In this document: positions 43,201 through 50,425 of the stretch, one piece after another | Layout of the letters: the number at the start of each line of letters is the position of its first letter | How positions within the stretch are numbered: position 1 is the stretch's first letter | Source: Heterodera schachtii | Lineage: Eukaryota > Nematoda > Chromadorea > Rhabditida > Heteroderidae | Direction of reading: 5' to 3' | DNA: 64,000 nt | Assembly: GCA_023374025.1 (NCBI GenBank) | Contig: SIJG01000032.1 | Span: forward strand, 459,197 to 523,196 | The notes under the pieces: model-generated | What the model was told of the DNA's origin: nothing | Seen by the model: only the letters and a program-made list of their open reading frames with translations | Database searches by the model: none | Position numbers and translations under genes: made by a program

Positions 43201-44768
43201 AAAATTAAATTCAGAAATTTGTTTAATTATTTTATTTTTCGGTGAGTAAATCAGGGTTTTAAACAGGGGCCCCAACTGAAGATTTTCAAGACCAGCATTT
43301 TGAGTTTGGCTTAAAAATTAGCATTTTCAATTTTTTTGCATATGTTTAAAAATCAACAAAAAAAAATTTTTGCGGCGCGTTTTTTCTAAAAAATTTTTTT
43401 TTTGAATTTGGAGGGGGAGGTGCCGATAGAGACTATACATACATATATGGCAATTTTTGAGGATTTTTCAAAAATCAGCAAATTTTGAAAAATTTTTGCT
43501 TTGATCATACATTTTTTAGGGGGTGTCGATCCCCCCCCCCCCTCGCTCGCAAAGAGGGCCAGCGAGGGGGGGGGGGGCCGGTGTAAAAGAGGAGAGGTGA
43601 GGGAGGGGGTCCGCAGCGAGGGGGGGTCGCAAATTTTTTTTCTTAACAAATTCATTAAAAAGTGCAAAAAATTTTCCCGGTGGCGCCTGTCGGCGCCACC
43701 AAACCCCAAAAATCCCAATTTTTTTTTTAAAAAATTGGCTTAAAATCGCAAAAATTGGCCTTTTTTTTTGGTGAAAATCTGTTAACTAAGCACACCCAAA
43801 ATTTCAAAATTTTCCCAGCGGCGCCTATCGGCACCGCAGGCCCCCCTGTTCCCGAAAGTTTTTTGGAAAAACCGCGCCAAAAAAACGGTTTTTGAAAAGC
43901 AAAAAAAAAGGTCACAAAAAAAATCGGCGGCCGACCCCCCTTCGCAAAAATTTTGACCGACCCCCCCCCCTTTTTAATGGCTTGGATTTTGGTATAAATT
44001 TTACATAAAAATGACCATTTTTGAGGTTTTTAAAATTTTTACAGGTGAACGCGGAGGGCGAGGCGGACAAAGCGAAAGTGGCCAAAAACAAGGCCGGTCC
44101 AGGACAACCAAATTCAACATCGGATGCGCCAAGGAGGTCCCGTCGGATCGCGGCCAAAGTGAGTTTTGGGCGAGTGGGAAAAAATGAAATCTGATTTTCA
44201 AAAATGATTTATTTTTTAATTAATTTTTATATAATGCATTTTTTATTTACCGATTGCTTTTTGATTTTGATTAAAAAAAATTAAAAACGCCCATTAAAAA
44301 AATTTTAAATTTATTAATTAATTGCATCCAAAATTTAAGCATGATCAGCAGCAGTCTGTGCCAACGACATCAACTGCAATTGCATTACAACCTGTGTTAC
44401 CAATGAACCCAGCACAAGACGCAACGGCACCACCGGCGCCACTGAGTAAAATTTAATTAAATTATTTAAAAATATTTTTAATAATTTAAAATTAAGTGAA
44501 TATTCCGAACGATGTGCAAATTGGCCTTGACTCATTCGGTAAAATGTGTTCATATTGTACGATAAATTCCTAAGAATAGTGATTGGGGATGGTTTCCTGA
44601 TCAGATCTTTATTTATTAATTATTTTTTGCGCACATTTTCAAGGATTTCATAATTGCCGAAGTGTTTTAAATGTCAAATTCTCGACAAAGGCTTTTTTTG
44701 TTGTTGAATCCCTTCTTTTTTAAGATTTCTCCAGCGAAGACCCATGGATTGACGATGTAAAGTTTTAA
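28269..44768 (+). CDS. Single C2H2 zinc-finger protein, interrupted by a retrotransposon in intron 3
   Basis: Ten exons join in phase to 247 residues: 28269-28319, 29132-29214, 30083-30134, 42518-42604, 42662-42743, 42966-43048, 44045-44158, 44340-44445, 44497-44538 and 44725-44768 (TAA 44766-44768). All introns are GT-AG. Exon 5 encodes one zinc finger CPKCSLPFRSHRSLSLHNRIH (C-x2-C-x12-H-x3-H), a DNA/RNA-binding fold; it is flanked by basic segments (RKGLLSAELRSKS upstream, RRSRRIAAK in exon 7) and acidic/Pro-rich sequence, ending SEDPWIDDVKF. A nuclear DNA-binding role is inferred. Intron 3 (30135-42517) is 12.4 kb and consists almost wholly of a Bel/Pao element in sense orientation, only 26 nt from the exon 4 acceptor. 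The total length divisible by three across all joins is good evidence for one gene. Intron 2 holds a foldback repeat. An alternative is two genes fused by my model. Confidence 0.75.
28440..28650. repeat. Poly-G tracts and D2 hairpin copy in intron 1
   Basis: Two G-runs (about 28448-28468 and 28581-28601) and GGCGGTGCCGATAGACGCCAC at about 28603, a member of the D2 family. Confidence 0.6.
29277..29775. mobile_element. Foldback element with G/C-rich minisatellite arms
   Basis: Left arm (29277-29395) is tandem GTCGTTTCCCCCCC units; right arm (29655-29775) is the inverse, GGGGGGGAAACGAC units. Between them AT-rich sequence is also inverted (TTCTTAGTACGAAAATTTC near 29455 versus its inverse near 29580), so the whole 500 bp can fold on itself around about 29535. 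A one-armed relative lies at 47996-48072. It is in intron 2 of the zinc-finger gene. ORFs of FPP/PPR type here are repeat artefacts. Confidence 0.75.
30344..30823 (+). repeat. 5' LTR (480 bp)
   Basis: Starts TGTCGCGACTGAACGTC, ends GCGATCCGCTTCA; the only difference from the 3' LTR is G at 30605 versus A at 42273. ATAAAAA at 30571-30577 is a possible TATA box. A ten-base inverted match (GCGAATTTG... CAAATTCGC) near 30717-30742 could be an R-region hairpin. Confidence 0.95.
30824..30845 (+). promoter_or_regulatory. Candidate tRNA primer-binding site
   Basis: Directly after the LTR the sequence reads TG then TGGCGACCCTTGGCACTCG, starting with the TGG expected opposite a tRNA 3' CCA end. The tRNA species was not identified. 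Confidence 0.55.
31008..31524 (+). repeat. Array of 11 covarying hairpins in the retrotransposon leader
   Basis: Eleven units begin at 31008, 31059, 31108, 31158, 31206, 31256, 31304, 31353, 31402, 31452 and 31501 (mean spacing 49 nt). Each is a 9-nt arm, 6-nt loop (TTTTGT, TTTCGT or TTCCGT) and 9-nt arm. Arms pair despite sequence change: CCTCGGATT with AATCCGAGG, TCACGAATT with AATTCGTGT, CCTCGGGTT with AACCCGAGG, CCTCGAGTT with AACTCGGAG. Paired positions change together, so structure rather than sequence appears conserved. Located between the primer-binding site and gag. Function unknown; RNA packaging, dimerisation or translation control are possibilities. Confidence 0.85.
31681..33432 (+). 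CDS. gag: Bel/Pao gag (DUF1759-type)
   Basis: Starts at ATG 31681 (MSGYLRTKIAIELKALEKAK). An N-terminal coiled coil spans about residues 1-160. The Bel-type gag core starts near residue 177 with LPTLRIKPFGGDKREWPMFE and continues through LVEREAALLIGGLRLEEKNY to LRKALGSALSKELAIKEVM. After about residue 390 this frame no longer encodes the expected protein: the first Cys-His knuckle (CVFCGGKHRHDSC, at 33009-33047) lies in frame 3 and the next knuckles in frame 2. The frame change probably falls near an A-run at 32850-32854. The product would assemble RNA-packaging particles. Confidence 0.85.
   Translation: MSGYLRTKIAIELKALEKAKTATELYAEPDQTLTTLENAILLESAAERIKSEVATVNAKIEQIWTTASKWHDLIQKMDKDERKSEQTVYDQFQTTEKLNTKMETANTKLTELKDLAMKVEAGAKLQRSKADRDARVEQREHAKAMSKSNTEADKGNSRARGNEVNAALYQLPTLRIKPFGGDKREWPMFEEAFKVAVDQKPGRKTEKLNLLKSLVEREAALLIGGLRLEEKNYEIAMKLLKDTYGDKGEYVRRLHTELSNLKRCFSVEDTKHFCMELKRLARELEAAEEDIEGPPIYLMLEKKLYKPFLREILEEKAKNPDFWDTSSLRKALGSALSKELAIKEVMREYGFEGKEANPEHGFKRQLRRIRFGGSVNVATTHFGKPNGERRKIPEQKMPSPRQGQRSFQQMPQTPHSENVRDKEEAQKFSGIQQQLTHKVNCFRVSSVEGSTDMTVAKKQGPCNNDLQSPREGLMLQMPEEQSYRKKLPMPNEMFQVPASTPNGIMPSGKPKKGNRVEKHGKQSHERPGRRETGQTGRIQRSFVHALAMQFSARKFASPAENSRGDHLQSIQPEKKHGRISFCG
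33044..33976 (+). CDS. Gag zinc knuckles and aspartic protease segment (frame 2)
   Basis: There is no ATG; the frame is entered from upstream, probably by a frame change near the C-run at 33083-33086. It begins with zinc knuckles (CYKCLKSNHIGRNC, CX2CX4HX4C; then CFKCQQAHPTALCH). The retropepsin-like domain (DUF1758) shows the active-site motif VFVDDGSERSFIRA and the second motif DILLGMDV. It ends with TGA at 33974-33976 after HFSG, while the RT frame continues one base back through TTTTT at 33964-33968. That could be programmed slippage or a one-base loss. Confidence 0.75.
   Translation: MRKSKDRATTICSPQEKGLCYKCLKSNHIGRNCPCPMKCFKCQQAHPTALCHQANPKRATEWRNMANRVMNVREEEKPDKRDEFKEVSFMPSQCNSVQGNSRVLLRTAEVTIFNPSNPKRSMVASVFVDDGSERSFIRANVAKQLGLPVIETEECHLTGFGEKEAKRYVSNVVRVGFLGVNGDPYICALNEMEFIVKAMPIGTLNSMDEAELSKKKLSLPSRPRQPDILLGMDVRHDLKIRDETEKLPSGFTLSTSRVGRMISGYGQVQGSMDMSVQVTYAGALISALQCVSSGREADEEIEEQIRHFSG
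33988..42078 (+). CDS. pol: Pol-Env-like polyprotein (RT, RNase H, integrase, env-like), 2696 codons
   Basis: The start at 33988 is nominal; translation likely enters from the protease frame. RT: residues about 60-350 with NLYVDNILI (YVDN at 244-247 instead of the usual YVDD). RNase H: FADAS 415-419, WTDSL 491-495, NPADVASRG 532-540. Integrase: zinc region 733-775 (HWKMKHPSH, HGCLNCRKE), catalytic D808, D867 (WSDNGTNF), E913 (GAWERLVG). A C-terminal DUF5641-like domain ends near LLYPLE, about 1100. Residues 1100-1490 are charged and disordered; 1500-1800 is an unrecognised globular region. A hydrophobic segment at 1829-1848 (LTMLVMLLITLLQP) is followed by a Thr-rich stalk, a Cys-rich ectodomain-like part (about 2010-2450) and C-terminal TM segments at 2552-2594. 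This resembles the env of retrovirus-like Bel elements. The last 22 codons lie in the 3' LTR. Confidence 0.88.
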   Translation: MSDNPEENGKEEVMRTFRKGLTFKEGRYECGLPWNERIKDLPTNFQQARARLCGTVKKLRELNLVDEYQKIFNEWEKNGIIERVPDPSQSTGPVHYLPHRPVIKMDKATTKIRIVMDASAKPANRKGAPSLNECLHTGPLLLNELTGILLRWRRMKDLILADIEKAFLQLSVREEDRDATRFLWLEDPQKTEISSPTYVRTVVFRFCRVSFGLTTSPFLLNATIREHLSFYDTVLPQTILENLYVDNILINVKENEDILKMCLESIELFRQGGMKLQEFFCSKPIAIRSLPAELLAKNQKEIKVLGIPWMNEEDEICFRLKKFAGKHTKRNILAHIAKIYDPLGLVAPAVLPAKHFLQKLFETKNGWDEGLKEELIGEWNQIMETWQTREGADVQIRFTRRIDNEDEEDKEMHCFADASGKGLGVAIYIRESNPKTIANLVFAKSLVKPSNISDVAATIPKMELQSITLGVKLLKYVLQHLKLKPTQTTIWTDSLCSVERIKEHKKCDRFVSNRLAKIRGQFEVKHLVSADNPADVASRGTTPRELSRNLLWKHGPKWLSEEKARWPKPAKVYHPDEEKLRGSAEDEETKTAAVMAEVPFQPTIDINRYSSWKKAKTVGAYVLRWIHLVAKNKYNGNLLPILSKMGPKKHWNKDKGVLSVPELCASEHWLLWEAQQQFPTEEKTRENLRLFKDKEIWRCQGRIGEATVKEETKFPIFLPPEAWTTKLIVLEAHWKMKHPSHATLLGYIREKYWIPKGRRFIRNTILSERHGCLNCRKERLKPYAYPQMPNLPRERVAMIRPFEKTGVDYFGPLTIKGGVKVYIALYTCLVIRAVHLEVADDCTATEFLRTFRRFSSRRGLPSLMWSDNGTNFIAGAECIKEEWRREILVETSHSGVSWKFNVPRAPWQGGAWERLVGITRSALRRTVGKSLMERQEFDTLVCEIEAVVNTRPLTFQSEEEFTQPLRPVDFLLPYKRVETSLPLSDEDPRDPDYAYQPRKKGELHQLMRVAIKRIDRFWKQWKTEYLLSLRERERTNQAGGSLPREGDIVLVEEGEDPRSIWTMGKVEKLLKGRDGLVRTARVHTKGKTLVRAINLLYPLEINTSAEDEVSQIQVTTIMDSQKAVMEGMDPQAATTESSLPPETVMQDSQIVTTESSLSPVRGRNERQAVKERIRRRQPTEEVRGQGRLKKNGPYDPLRPGNYRIPRRNPFIPSRVAYNEQTRTYRRQRGRRLDLSGLRKLFVGLGGTEFVRRELQEKANPALREERLRKDKVKFMEDDARRVAESERKAAEEKLEKSKKDSQRQTNVESSSGETTRNPFEPMEVLPGDPEPEVPLEELARQEKFDKEMALEQRKMYEKRRAERNAEKDRMRWELPRGKAPRKVHYAAQRGINKMRKWHRGRHLNESQTGRKYRHPRAHDISPLRQPNGATTELLAPSSEMEGQIRNDKRTREESQLKKPVQSQRRTKAKDPLDEQLERGKKCKQAEENPGRIKLAPARPGYRCAINYSLFTRCEPGVMGHEGCQRNCTMGSLSHGRLTKIPQAESKAVCLAQAFAFDWLGRMHAKKFNENWCALLGSGSEIEDSLKNWWMKELRQNEKTIPQKQLECVLTAWDNSCQVFGQAWKGKIYGPVALEDVPTKANGMSEEAQFESWLRNLTERFGQTLTKLRAKEYWKDCHLQSKRVLVVSNQEDAELVAKEFVEEGSSWFIHFGDKPLREKMFPVNWNIKIILNLELRREEKEELEVFKEDIKDMARAGLEVHLATRKNARLPREFEEFAEMQGCGIYQYDKIGELAAAIKGTPANTGTNPESEESVQKSSTGWRRAVTKGLTGLTMLVMLLITLLQPMMINGQVIRPERNNRWIPVNPFGRPLRMEELIGFTEPTVPRMSLDKRGQIAPTMPTTTSSMSIEHVREWYKKARKQTSGTTQTSTATTTMRTSISASTVMTTLRTPETTATTRTTTKTKEVTTQPQWKTTNREPRTDSGRRQSTQSPSRRWTDRIRATTEAPSQVSVMPTTISQNPTEGTVTNETKQAARRLNRELEEVHRRADPIYWCAHKGSSLWRIPDADKSPFCKPPPGLSSQWKRLTISLYMPYRKPQKVEKAYRCAIKRTKEYFYTNLLGDQFVRTEKEFLPVQKRICMAMIEQHKCPYEDKPMTPIEGGGWSSNNPVNEEFPGRFSSLMSGERETVTLNCFVEKATLFYRPHNFELISPLYSHLEDCNYLTGNCNMADNTTLNWETECKENCKPCDYHFVESMDGEHTGSTDWAGGTWISKSKEQALTFSKEAKMETACNGKPIRLSDQSFGILEDEYLKIINDRGLGKRAIQEEQLAAQLTAGQLATSRSIAQLFSKECRRSSRGGNPTIQARRLLRRKDVMARWLNEDTMQIFSCAEFSMQNVEYQAVNNCYRYIPVQIRIEKKTLNAFLDPELHILTASSPFADCGNFRYHYLQLSQSNWIKIDTRTATIQKIDSSSISEIHEAVGDPSLLEITPLIFHRWTIDNETGEGLFAHLDEWLRLDQWKTKEKEHKTARALTLGALPSGVIGLTEEWFMDKLRLLISYWTTACCIYVTFIFGRDVLIPLVWVYLMGPVIVTIRNLVTRNHRTQRNRAARGTWRAPAISRMEAIELVPPPMPQDMRANETTSSQKEEPEPSPLVMELKRQMVAFRSKRRFQSRGNVATERQPRMSVERTNGEDGEE
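42012..42491 (+). repeat. 3' LTR (480 bp)
   Basis: Same 480 bp as the 5' LTR with one substitution (A at 42273). The pol-env ORF enters it and stops at TGA 42076-42078. The purine tract before it is short (GTGGGAA), weaker than the usual polypurine tract. Confidence 0.95.
43400..43860. repeat. D2 hairpin repeats and poly-C/poly-G in intron 6 of the zinc-finger gene
   Basis: Three D2 copies: GGAGGTGCCGATAGAGAC (about 43408), GGTGGCGCCTGTCGGCGCCA (about 43679), GCGGCGCCTATCGGCACCGC (about 43819). A CCCCCC...CTCGCTCGC / GCGAGGGGGG inverted pair lies at 43530-43580. Minus-strand ORF 43386-43718 is not supported. Confidence 0.6.
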
Positions 44769-46440
44769 ATGTTTTGTTTTCCTGTTTTATGTGTGCCCAT
44801 CTTTTTTAAACTCTGTGAATTTAAGATAAAGTTTTATTTGCCTTTAATTGTCATAATTTTATGGTAAATCCCATCCGAAAAATCTCATGTAAAATATGGT
44901 TAAATTTGTTTTAAAATCAAAATAAAAAATTCTTCGCTGAAAACTAGAGCTGAGCGGGACCGGGACCAAAATACGGACAACTGAGTACCGAAGTCGCGGT
45001 TTTGACCGGGAAATTCCCGATTGTCTCAGCCAAAAAGTCCCGGTTTTGCCCAAAATTCCCGGTCCCGCTCAACTCTACTAAAAACTGAGAGATGGAGAAG
45101 GAAAGAAAACAAGACTATTTTACCATCCACATTCATTGCATAAACAACTAATATGTATTTGTATGTTTAAAACTCATTAAGAGCAAAAATTGTTTTTTAA
45201 CAACATTAAAACTTGAAAATGCCTTTATTTTGTTTAGTAAATTTAATTAAAATACTATAGGTGCGCCCGCCTTCCTTTTTTTGGAAGAAATTTTCTTGTT
45301 CTAAAAAATCGTTGAAGCATGTTTATAGGGATCTTCAGGGTAGCTGATCACAATCTGACATTCATTTTGACCGATTTTGAATCCCGGAGCCGAACCAACA
45401 AATTAGAAAAAATAGGAAATCATTGACACAAAACCAGAGTTCATATTCATGATTAAAGCATTATTTATTAGTCACTTATGTAATTAACTGCGAAATTTCT
45501 AAAATTTTTAAATAAATCATTGAACTTTTTTGGCTTGCCTTAATTAAAAAACATATTAGTCATTAGTTTGGTAGATTTGAAACGTATGCATTATATGATA
45601 ATGTATAATTTAAAAAAAACAATAATACATAAAATGAAAATATTCTTTTTTTTGGTGGTGAGAGGTTGATCAATCGGAAGAGTGATCGGAATTAATTAGC
45701 ACAAATCAGTTGGATGAAAGGCGACGGCTTTTGCCAATGCTGCGTCAATGCCTCCGGGCGTTGTCAGTCGAATGGTGAGAATGAAGAACAGTGTTGGCAC
45801 CGGGAGAAGGGCACCTCTGCAAAAAGTAGCAGGGGAATGAAAAAATGGCGAAATTCCAAGTTTCAAATAATAAATCATGTTTTGAAATTTAAAACTTTTA
45901 ATTGAAATGAGAAAATCAAAAGAAATTGTTTTCTTTAATCTCTCAAAAATTCTATTAAAAAAATGAATTTACAATTTTTTATTTTCTGGCATGGAAAGGG
46001 AAAATGGTGTAGTATGGGGATGGGGTACAATTGAAGGAATTGTTTGATTGTCACAAATTAAAATTGGCATTTTTTTGAAACTTAAATTCAATTAAAAAAT
46101 ATATTTTAAAAACAAGAATATTCAATGTCATATCACATTTAAATTCTTGAAAAATTTTGAATAAATCTTTCCAGTTCTACCTGGTGAAAAGGGTTTTTGC
46201 GTGTATTTGATCAGTTCTTTAAGACAGAATAAGGAGAAATTAAAAGTAAAAAATATTTTAAATTTAATTATGAAAATCTCCCAACCATTAAAAATAAAAT
46301 ATTTACGTAAATATTTCCGCCGGACCCCTCCCCAAACTTTTCACAAAAAAATGAAAACAGAATGCACTAAAATGGGTGCCGAAAATCTGATTCATATCGC
46401 AATTTTGTGTATCTTGTTAAAGGAATTGATGAAAATTACC
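44769..46440. other. Spacer with repeats; no gene recognised
   Basis: Contains a small inverted-repeat element (44946-45076), a D1 copy (about 45330-45420) and, at 45771-45842, a segment nearly identical to 47553-47627. The remainder is AT-rich with no supported exon, although a SUN-gene 3' exon could lie here. Confidence 0.5.
44946..45076. mobile_element. 131-bp inverted-repeat element (MITE-like)
   Basis: Ends AGAGCTGAGCGGGACCGGGA and the inverse of AGAGTTGAGCGGGACCGGGA. The interior contains further CCGGG and CCCGG motifs. CCGGG-rich relatives occur at 13665, 27430 and 56376. Target duplication unclear (ACT?). Confidence 0.65.
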
Positions 46441-47439
46441 TGAACTGAACTGGGAACATTTGCAATGGTTCGCCCCCCTCAGCGTCATAAGTAAAATTGC
46501 TAAGCAAAAGTCGGGTGTCCAGTTGGTTGCACGTCCTGCTGGTAACTCTGTAAATTGCACACAAATTACTGCTGGGGGGAGGGGCACAAGTTTTTCTTCC
46601 ACCGAATGACAGTGCCAAATATAGGGGCCTGGACAATTGGGGGGGGGGGGCTCAGAATTTGGGCACTTATATTTCCGCTTCGAAAAATTTTTCAGCAATA
46701 TTTTTGAATTTTTTGAAAAATTTAAAAAAAAACGCTTTTCCGTTAGGGAAACGGCAGAAGCGGGACGAACTGCTCGCGTTTCCCCCGCCCCGTAAAAAAC
46801 TCTTCGGGTGCCTTCTAATTTTTTTCCTCAAGTTTTTAAGGGATAACATAGGAACTGCTTGGTGCTTAATGATAAAAGCACTACTCCTAAAACATATTTA
46901 TAGAGAACAGCAAAACATTAGAAGCTATGAATCTCAAACACGAGTGATTTGAGAATTTTTCCCATTTTAACAAAAGTTGCAAAAAAAGAAAAAAAAATGC
47001 AAAATTTGGAGTTTTAAATGAAAACCAAAAAATAACGCATTTGTATAACAGTTCTTGGTGAATAGTCGGTGTACCAAAGTGGGAAGTCCAAACAATTTGT
47101 GGACGCGCGACCGTTCATTGTATTGGACAGTGCAACGCGTGGAGAACACTGACTCGCCTGAATATTTTTTAATTGGTTTTTTTCATATTTCAAATATTGC
47201 TTGGACTATGTGGGGGTGGGGGGGGGGTGGGCTCAGAATTTGGGTGAATATGTTTCCCCTGTGAAAAAATTTTCGGCATAAATTTAAATTGTAATTTTTT
47301 ATAGAAATCTCAGTCTTGGTTCCGAAGTGCCAAGGAATTTAGACGCCGGAATTTTAGAAATTTGGAAATTTCTCCATTTTGCACATTATTTCACCTTTTA
47401 ACTAAAAACAGAATCACCCCCCGCCCCCCAACCCAATAT

Positions 47440-47565
47440 GCCCTCTTGAACTCTCGAGTGCATTGTCAACAATGCCAGTACGGTCGGACCCAAACCGTCG
47501 CAATTCCTCTCTGATCATTCGTCGCACCTTTTCGAGCAGTGCGGCTTCGAATGGTGAGAATGAAG
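47440..47565 (-). pseudogene. Duplicated SUN-domain exon
   Basis: Encodes AALLEKVRRMIREELRRFGS then DRTGIVDNALESS, in one open frame, unlike the copy at 48329-48445. DYALESSG is changed to DNALESSR, losing the Tyr typical of SUN domains. Flanking intron sequence is partly shared, indicating local duplication. Confidence 0.6.
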
Positions 47566-47627
47566 AACAGTGTTGGCACCGGGAGAAGGGCATCTGTGTA
47601 AAAAGTAGCAGGGGAATAAAAAATAAT
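47553..47627. repeat. 75-bp repeat shared with 45771-45842
   Basis: ATGGTGAGAATGAAGAACAG, TGTTGGCACCGGGAGAAGG and AAAAAGTAGCAGGGGAAT occur at both sites with three or so differences; joined to a SUN exon only at this site. Confidence 0.8.
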
Positions 47628-47995
47628 GAAATTAAAATTAAAATGAAAAAAAAACATGTATTCCAATAAGAAAATCCGACGAAAGAAAAGCGAATGGATT
47701 TTTTAGGCCAACGATTATTTGAAATTTCGTCGACGAAAGTTCGGGCGCCAAAATTTTGGGGCGAACCTCCCAAACAAAACAATATACGAACTGTTTTTCC
47801 GACCTGCTGCTGCGGTTGCTGCATCAGTTGGGTGGCTGACACGAAGTTGGAGCCGCCCAGAAATTTGGTGCCAAAGCCGCGGCACTGACAGGGCCATGCC
47901 GTTCGCTGTCCTTCAAAATAGTGAGGGCGGCGTTCTGTGAAAAAAAAATGGAAAAGTTTAAGGGGTGGAAATGGTGCGGGTTAACCTATGAAAAA

Positions 47996-48072
47996 TTTCT
48001 AGGTTTGAAAATATTTTTTTAAAATTTTTCGGAGGGGAAACGACGGAGGGGGAAATGAAGCTCACCCGCTGC
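47996..48072. repeat. One-armed relative of the foldback element
   Basis: TTTCTAGGTTTGAAAATATTTT followed by TTTTTCGGAGGGGAAACGAC and GGGGGAAATGAAG matches the right arm of the 29277-29775 element. Confidence 0.7.
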
Positions 48073-50425
48073 ATTAAGTTACCATACACCCCCCAAATTT
48101 TTTTTAAATTTTGAAATCTCAATAAATTTTTCAAATTTTTTTCTGGAAATTTTCTTATTTAAAAAAAATTTTGCGGCGACGATATATCCCGGCGAACGTT
48201 GTCTTGGTTCTGAAGTGCCAATGAGTTTTGGCCACGGAATTTTAGAAATTTGGAATTTTCTCCATTCGCACACTCTCTCCCCTTTTAACTGAAAACAGAA
48301 TCATCCTCCCAACTCAATATGCCCTCTTTGCCAGTAATATGTCGAACCTGAACTCTCGAGTGCATAGTCAACAATGCCAGTACGGTCGGCATCAAATCGT
48401 CGCAATTCCTCTCTGATCATTCGTCGCACCTTTTGAGCAGTGCGCCCTCATCAAATTGGTGGCCAATCTGCGCCGGTTGTTGCTGTTTTTTCGCCATTAA
48501 CACTGTTGATTCCTTTAAATTATGTTTGTGTGTGCTTTTCATTAATTAAACAATTTTACAATTCCATGACACTCAATGGGTTGGGACGAAAAAAAAAAAT
48601 TTTTTTACGAAAATTCCAGACCCTATAAAAAATTTGATACCTCGAGATGTTTTCCTTTCTACTTATCAATTAGTCCATCCATCCCTCTTAATCTCAATAA
48701 TTTCTTCTCACTTTGATCGTTTCCGTTCGTCCGTCCTCCTTCAACTGTTGTGTGATTTTCTCCTTCTTCAACAACGGTTTCCCTGTGTCTTCCACGTCTT
48801 TTTTCAACTCCAATTGCGTCTTGCGCACTTCATCAATTTCATGCTCCAACACGTCCTTTTGCGAATGCATTTGTTCAACGAGCGTGCGAAGTTTCTGTAA
48901 TAAAAAAATTGTTTGGTAAAGAATACAAGACCGTCCCCCACCGCCGTTTCTAAAGGAATTTTAAACTAAATTGTCTGAAAAATATATTTTAATAGAAAAA
49001 ATCTCTAGAAAACAAATTTGATAAAATAGAGGAGAGGGAATTCCGATATATGTAAGAATCTGTTGAAAATTTTGGCCCTTTAAAATTTGAATAAAAAATT
49101 CACAATTATTCTCTGACGGCCCATCGACTGACTGACTTAAAATCATTTTCAATTGTGCTAAAAAATTTATCATTCGTGGACCGCTTTTCTTTTGGCTACA
49201 ATTTACATAGAAATTATAAAACAAAAAAACTAACCGTCATTATTTGCTCCTCAAAATGGTTGACCGATTTGTTGATTTCCTCCTTTTCAACGCGCAATTT
49301 CAGGTCAAGCACTTTTCGCAAATTGTCCTTCAGTGCGTTTCCGTCAATTGTTGGAGTGGGCTAAAAAAAAGCGTAACAAAACATTTGGGTGCTCAAGTTT
49401 TAAAAGTCAAATGAACATAAGAAAAATTGTTCAAAATTTAGTCCCAAATCCCAATTTTTTTTTTTGTTTATTGGCTTATTAAACAATGAAAAATATCGAT
49501 ACCGATGACGAAAAAAATGCGCTTCAACAGTTCGTATGTGCCAATAAATGTGTCAACTGAAAAAAAATAAAGCCACTATAATATGAAAATTTTTTTGGAA
49601 AACCTAGTCCATTAAAAAAATTATACCGGTCAATTCCCAGACGGATTGGCCCGCCCTGTTCAGATGTTCGTAAAAGCTGTACGTTGTTGTTGGGTTGTAG
49701 ATGAATTGCGGTTGTGGCGATATTTCGTCGGAAATTAGCACTTCGCCACGCGGCGGCGGCGGTGAAGGATGAAGCGATGGCGTCAAATGGAGCTCCGGTT
49801 GGTCCATCACAATGTCCTTTTTTGGCGTGCCGGGCTGGGCCAAATGCGTCTGATGAAGTTCATCGGATGCTAAAAGACAAATTGATGCTGATTTTCTACC
49901 AAGATTTTTTTTGGGGGGGGGGGAAATTAGGCAAATTTAGTGAAATAAATTGGCAAATTGACTGATACCAGTTAAAAATAATTGTTTATACTCTTTAATT
50001 TTTGCCGCCTTACGTTTCAGTTTCAACAACTGCTCCTGGTCCGGCTTTCCATGGATTTGTGGCACCACTTCCTCCAACATTTGTTGCCGGCAAACCGAAA
50101 GCACCGGTCGCCGTACAATGTGTAGCCGGAAAAGAGCAACAACAGCACCAACAAGCCGAAAATTGGCAATAGCTAATCGTCCCGCCTAAAACATTGCTCC
50201 CTACTCCCAAAATTGTTTGACGAAAAATTAACAAATTTATATTGATTTTGTACGAAAGAAATAAAATAAATTAATGACAATAATTATGCTAATTAAATGC
50301 ATTAAACTTAAATATAAACAAAGAAAAAATAAAATTTTATTTGGAAGTGAAATCAGCAAATAAATTTTTAAAATAAGGGTCACAAAGAAAATCATGCACT
50401 GTTTTGAAATTTTGATAAAATCTTT

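Larger units (their letters stand above)
46440..50116 (-). pseudogene. SUN-domain (UNC-84-like) nuclear envelope protein gene, probably decayed
   Basis: Minus-strand blocks in order: about 50116-49971 (MLEEVVPQIHGKPDQEQLL), 49869-49627 (PTTTYSFYEHLNRAGQSVWE), 49556-49503 (ELLKRIFFVI, possible TM), 49360-about 49238 (DLKLRVEKEEINKSVNHFEE), 48894-48712 (coiled coil VLEHEIDEVRKTQLELKKDV), 48512-about 48329, about 47150-47053 (STRCTVQYNERSRVHKLFG) and about 46560-46440 (LLLSNFTYDAEGGEPLQMF). The motif ADRTGIVDYALESSG at about 48370 is diagnostic of SUN domains, which bind KASH proteins across the nuclear envelope. Defects: the 48.4-kb exon needs a frame change just before KVRRMIREELRRF, and the exon at 47.1 kb changes frame between LFG and PLWYTDYSPRT. 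Much of the central SUN fold is not found. A second copy of the ADRTG exon lies at 47444-47560 (GSDRTGIVDNALESS). Confidence 0.6.
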
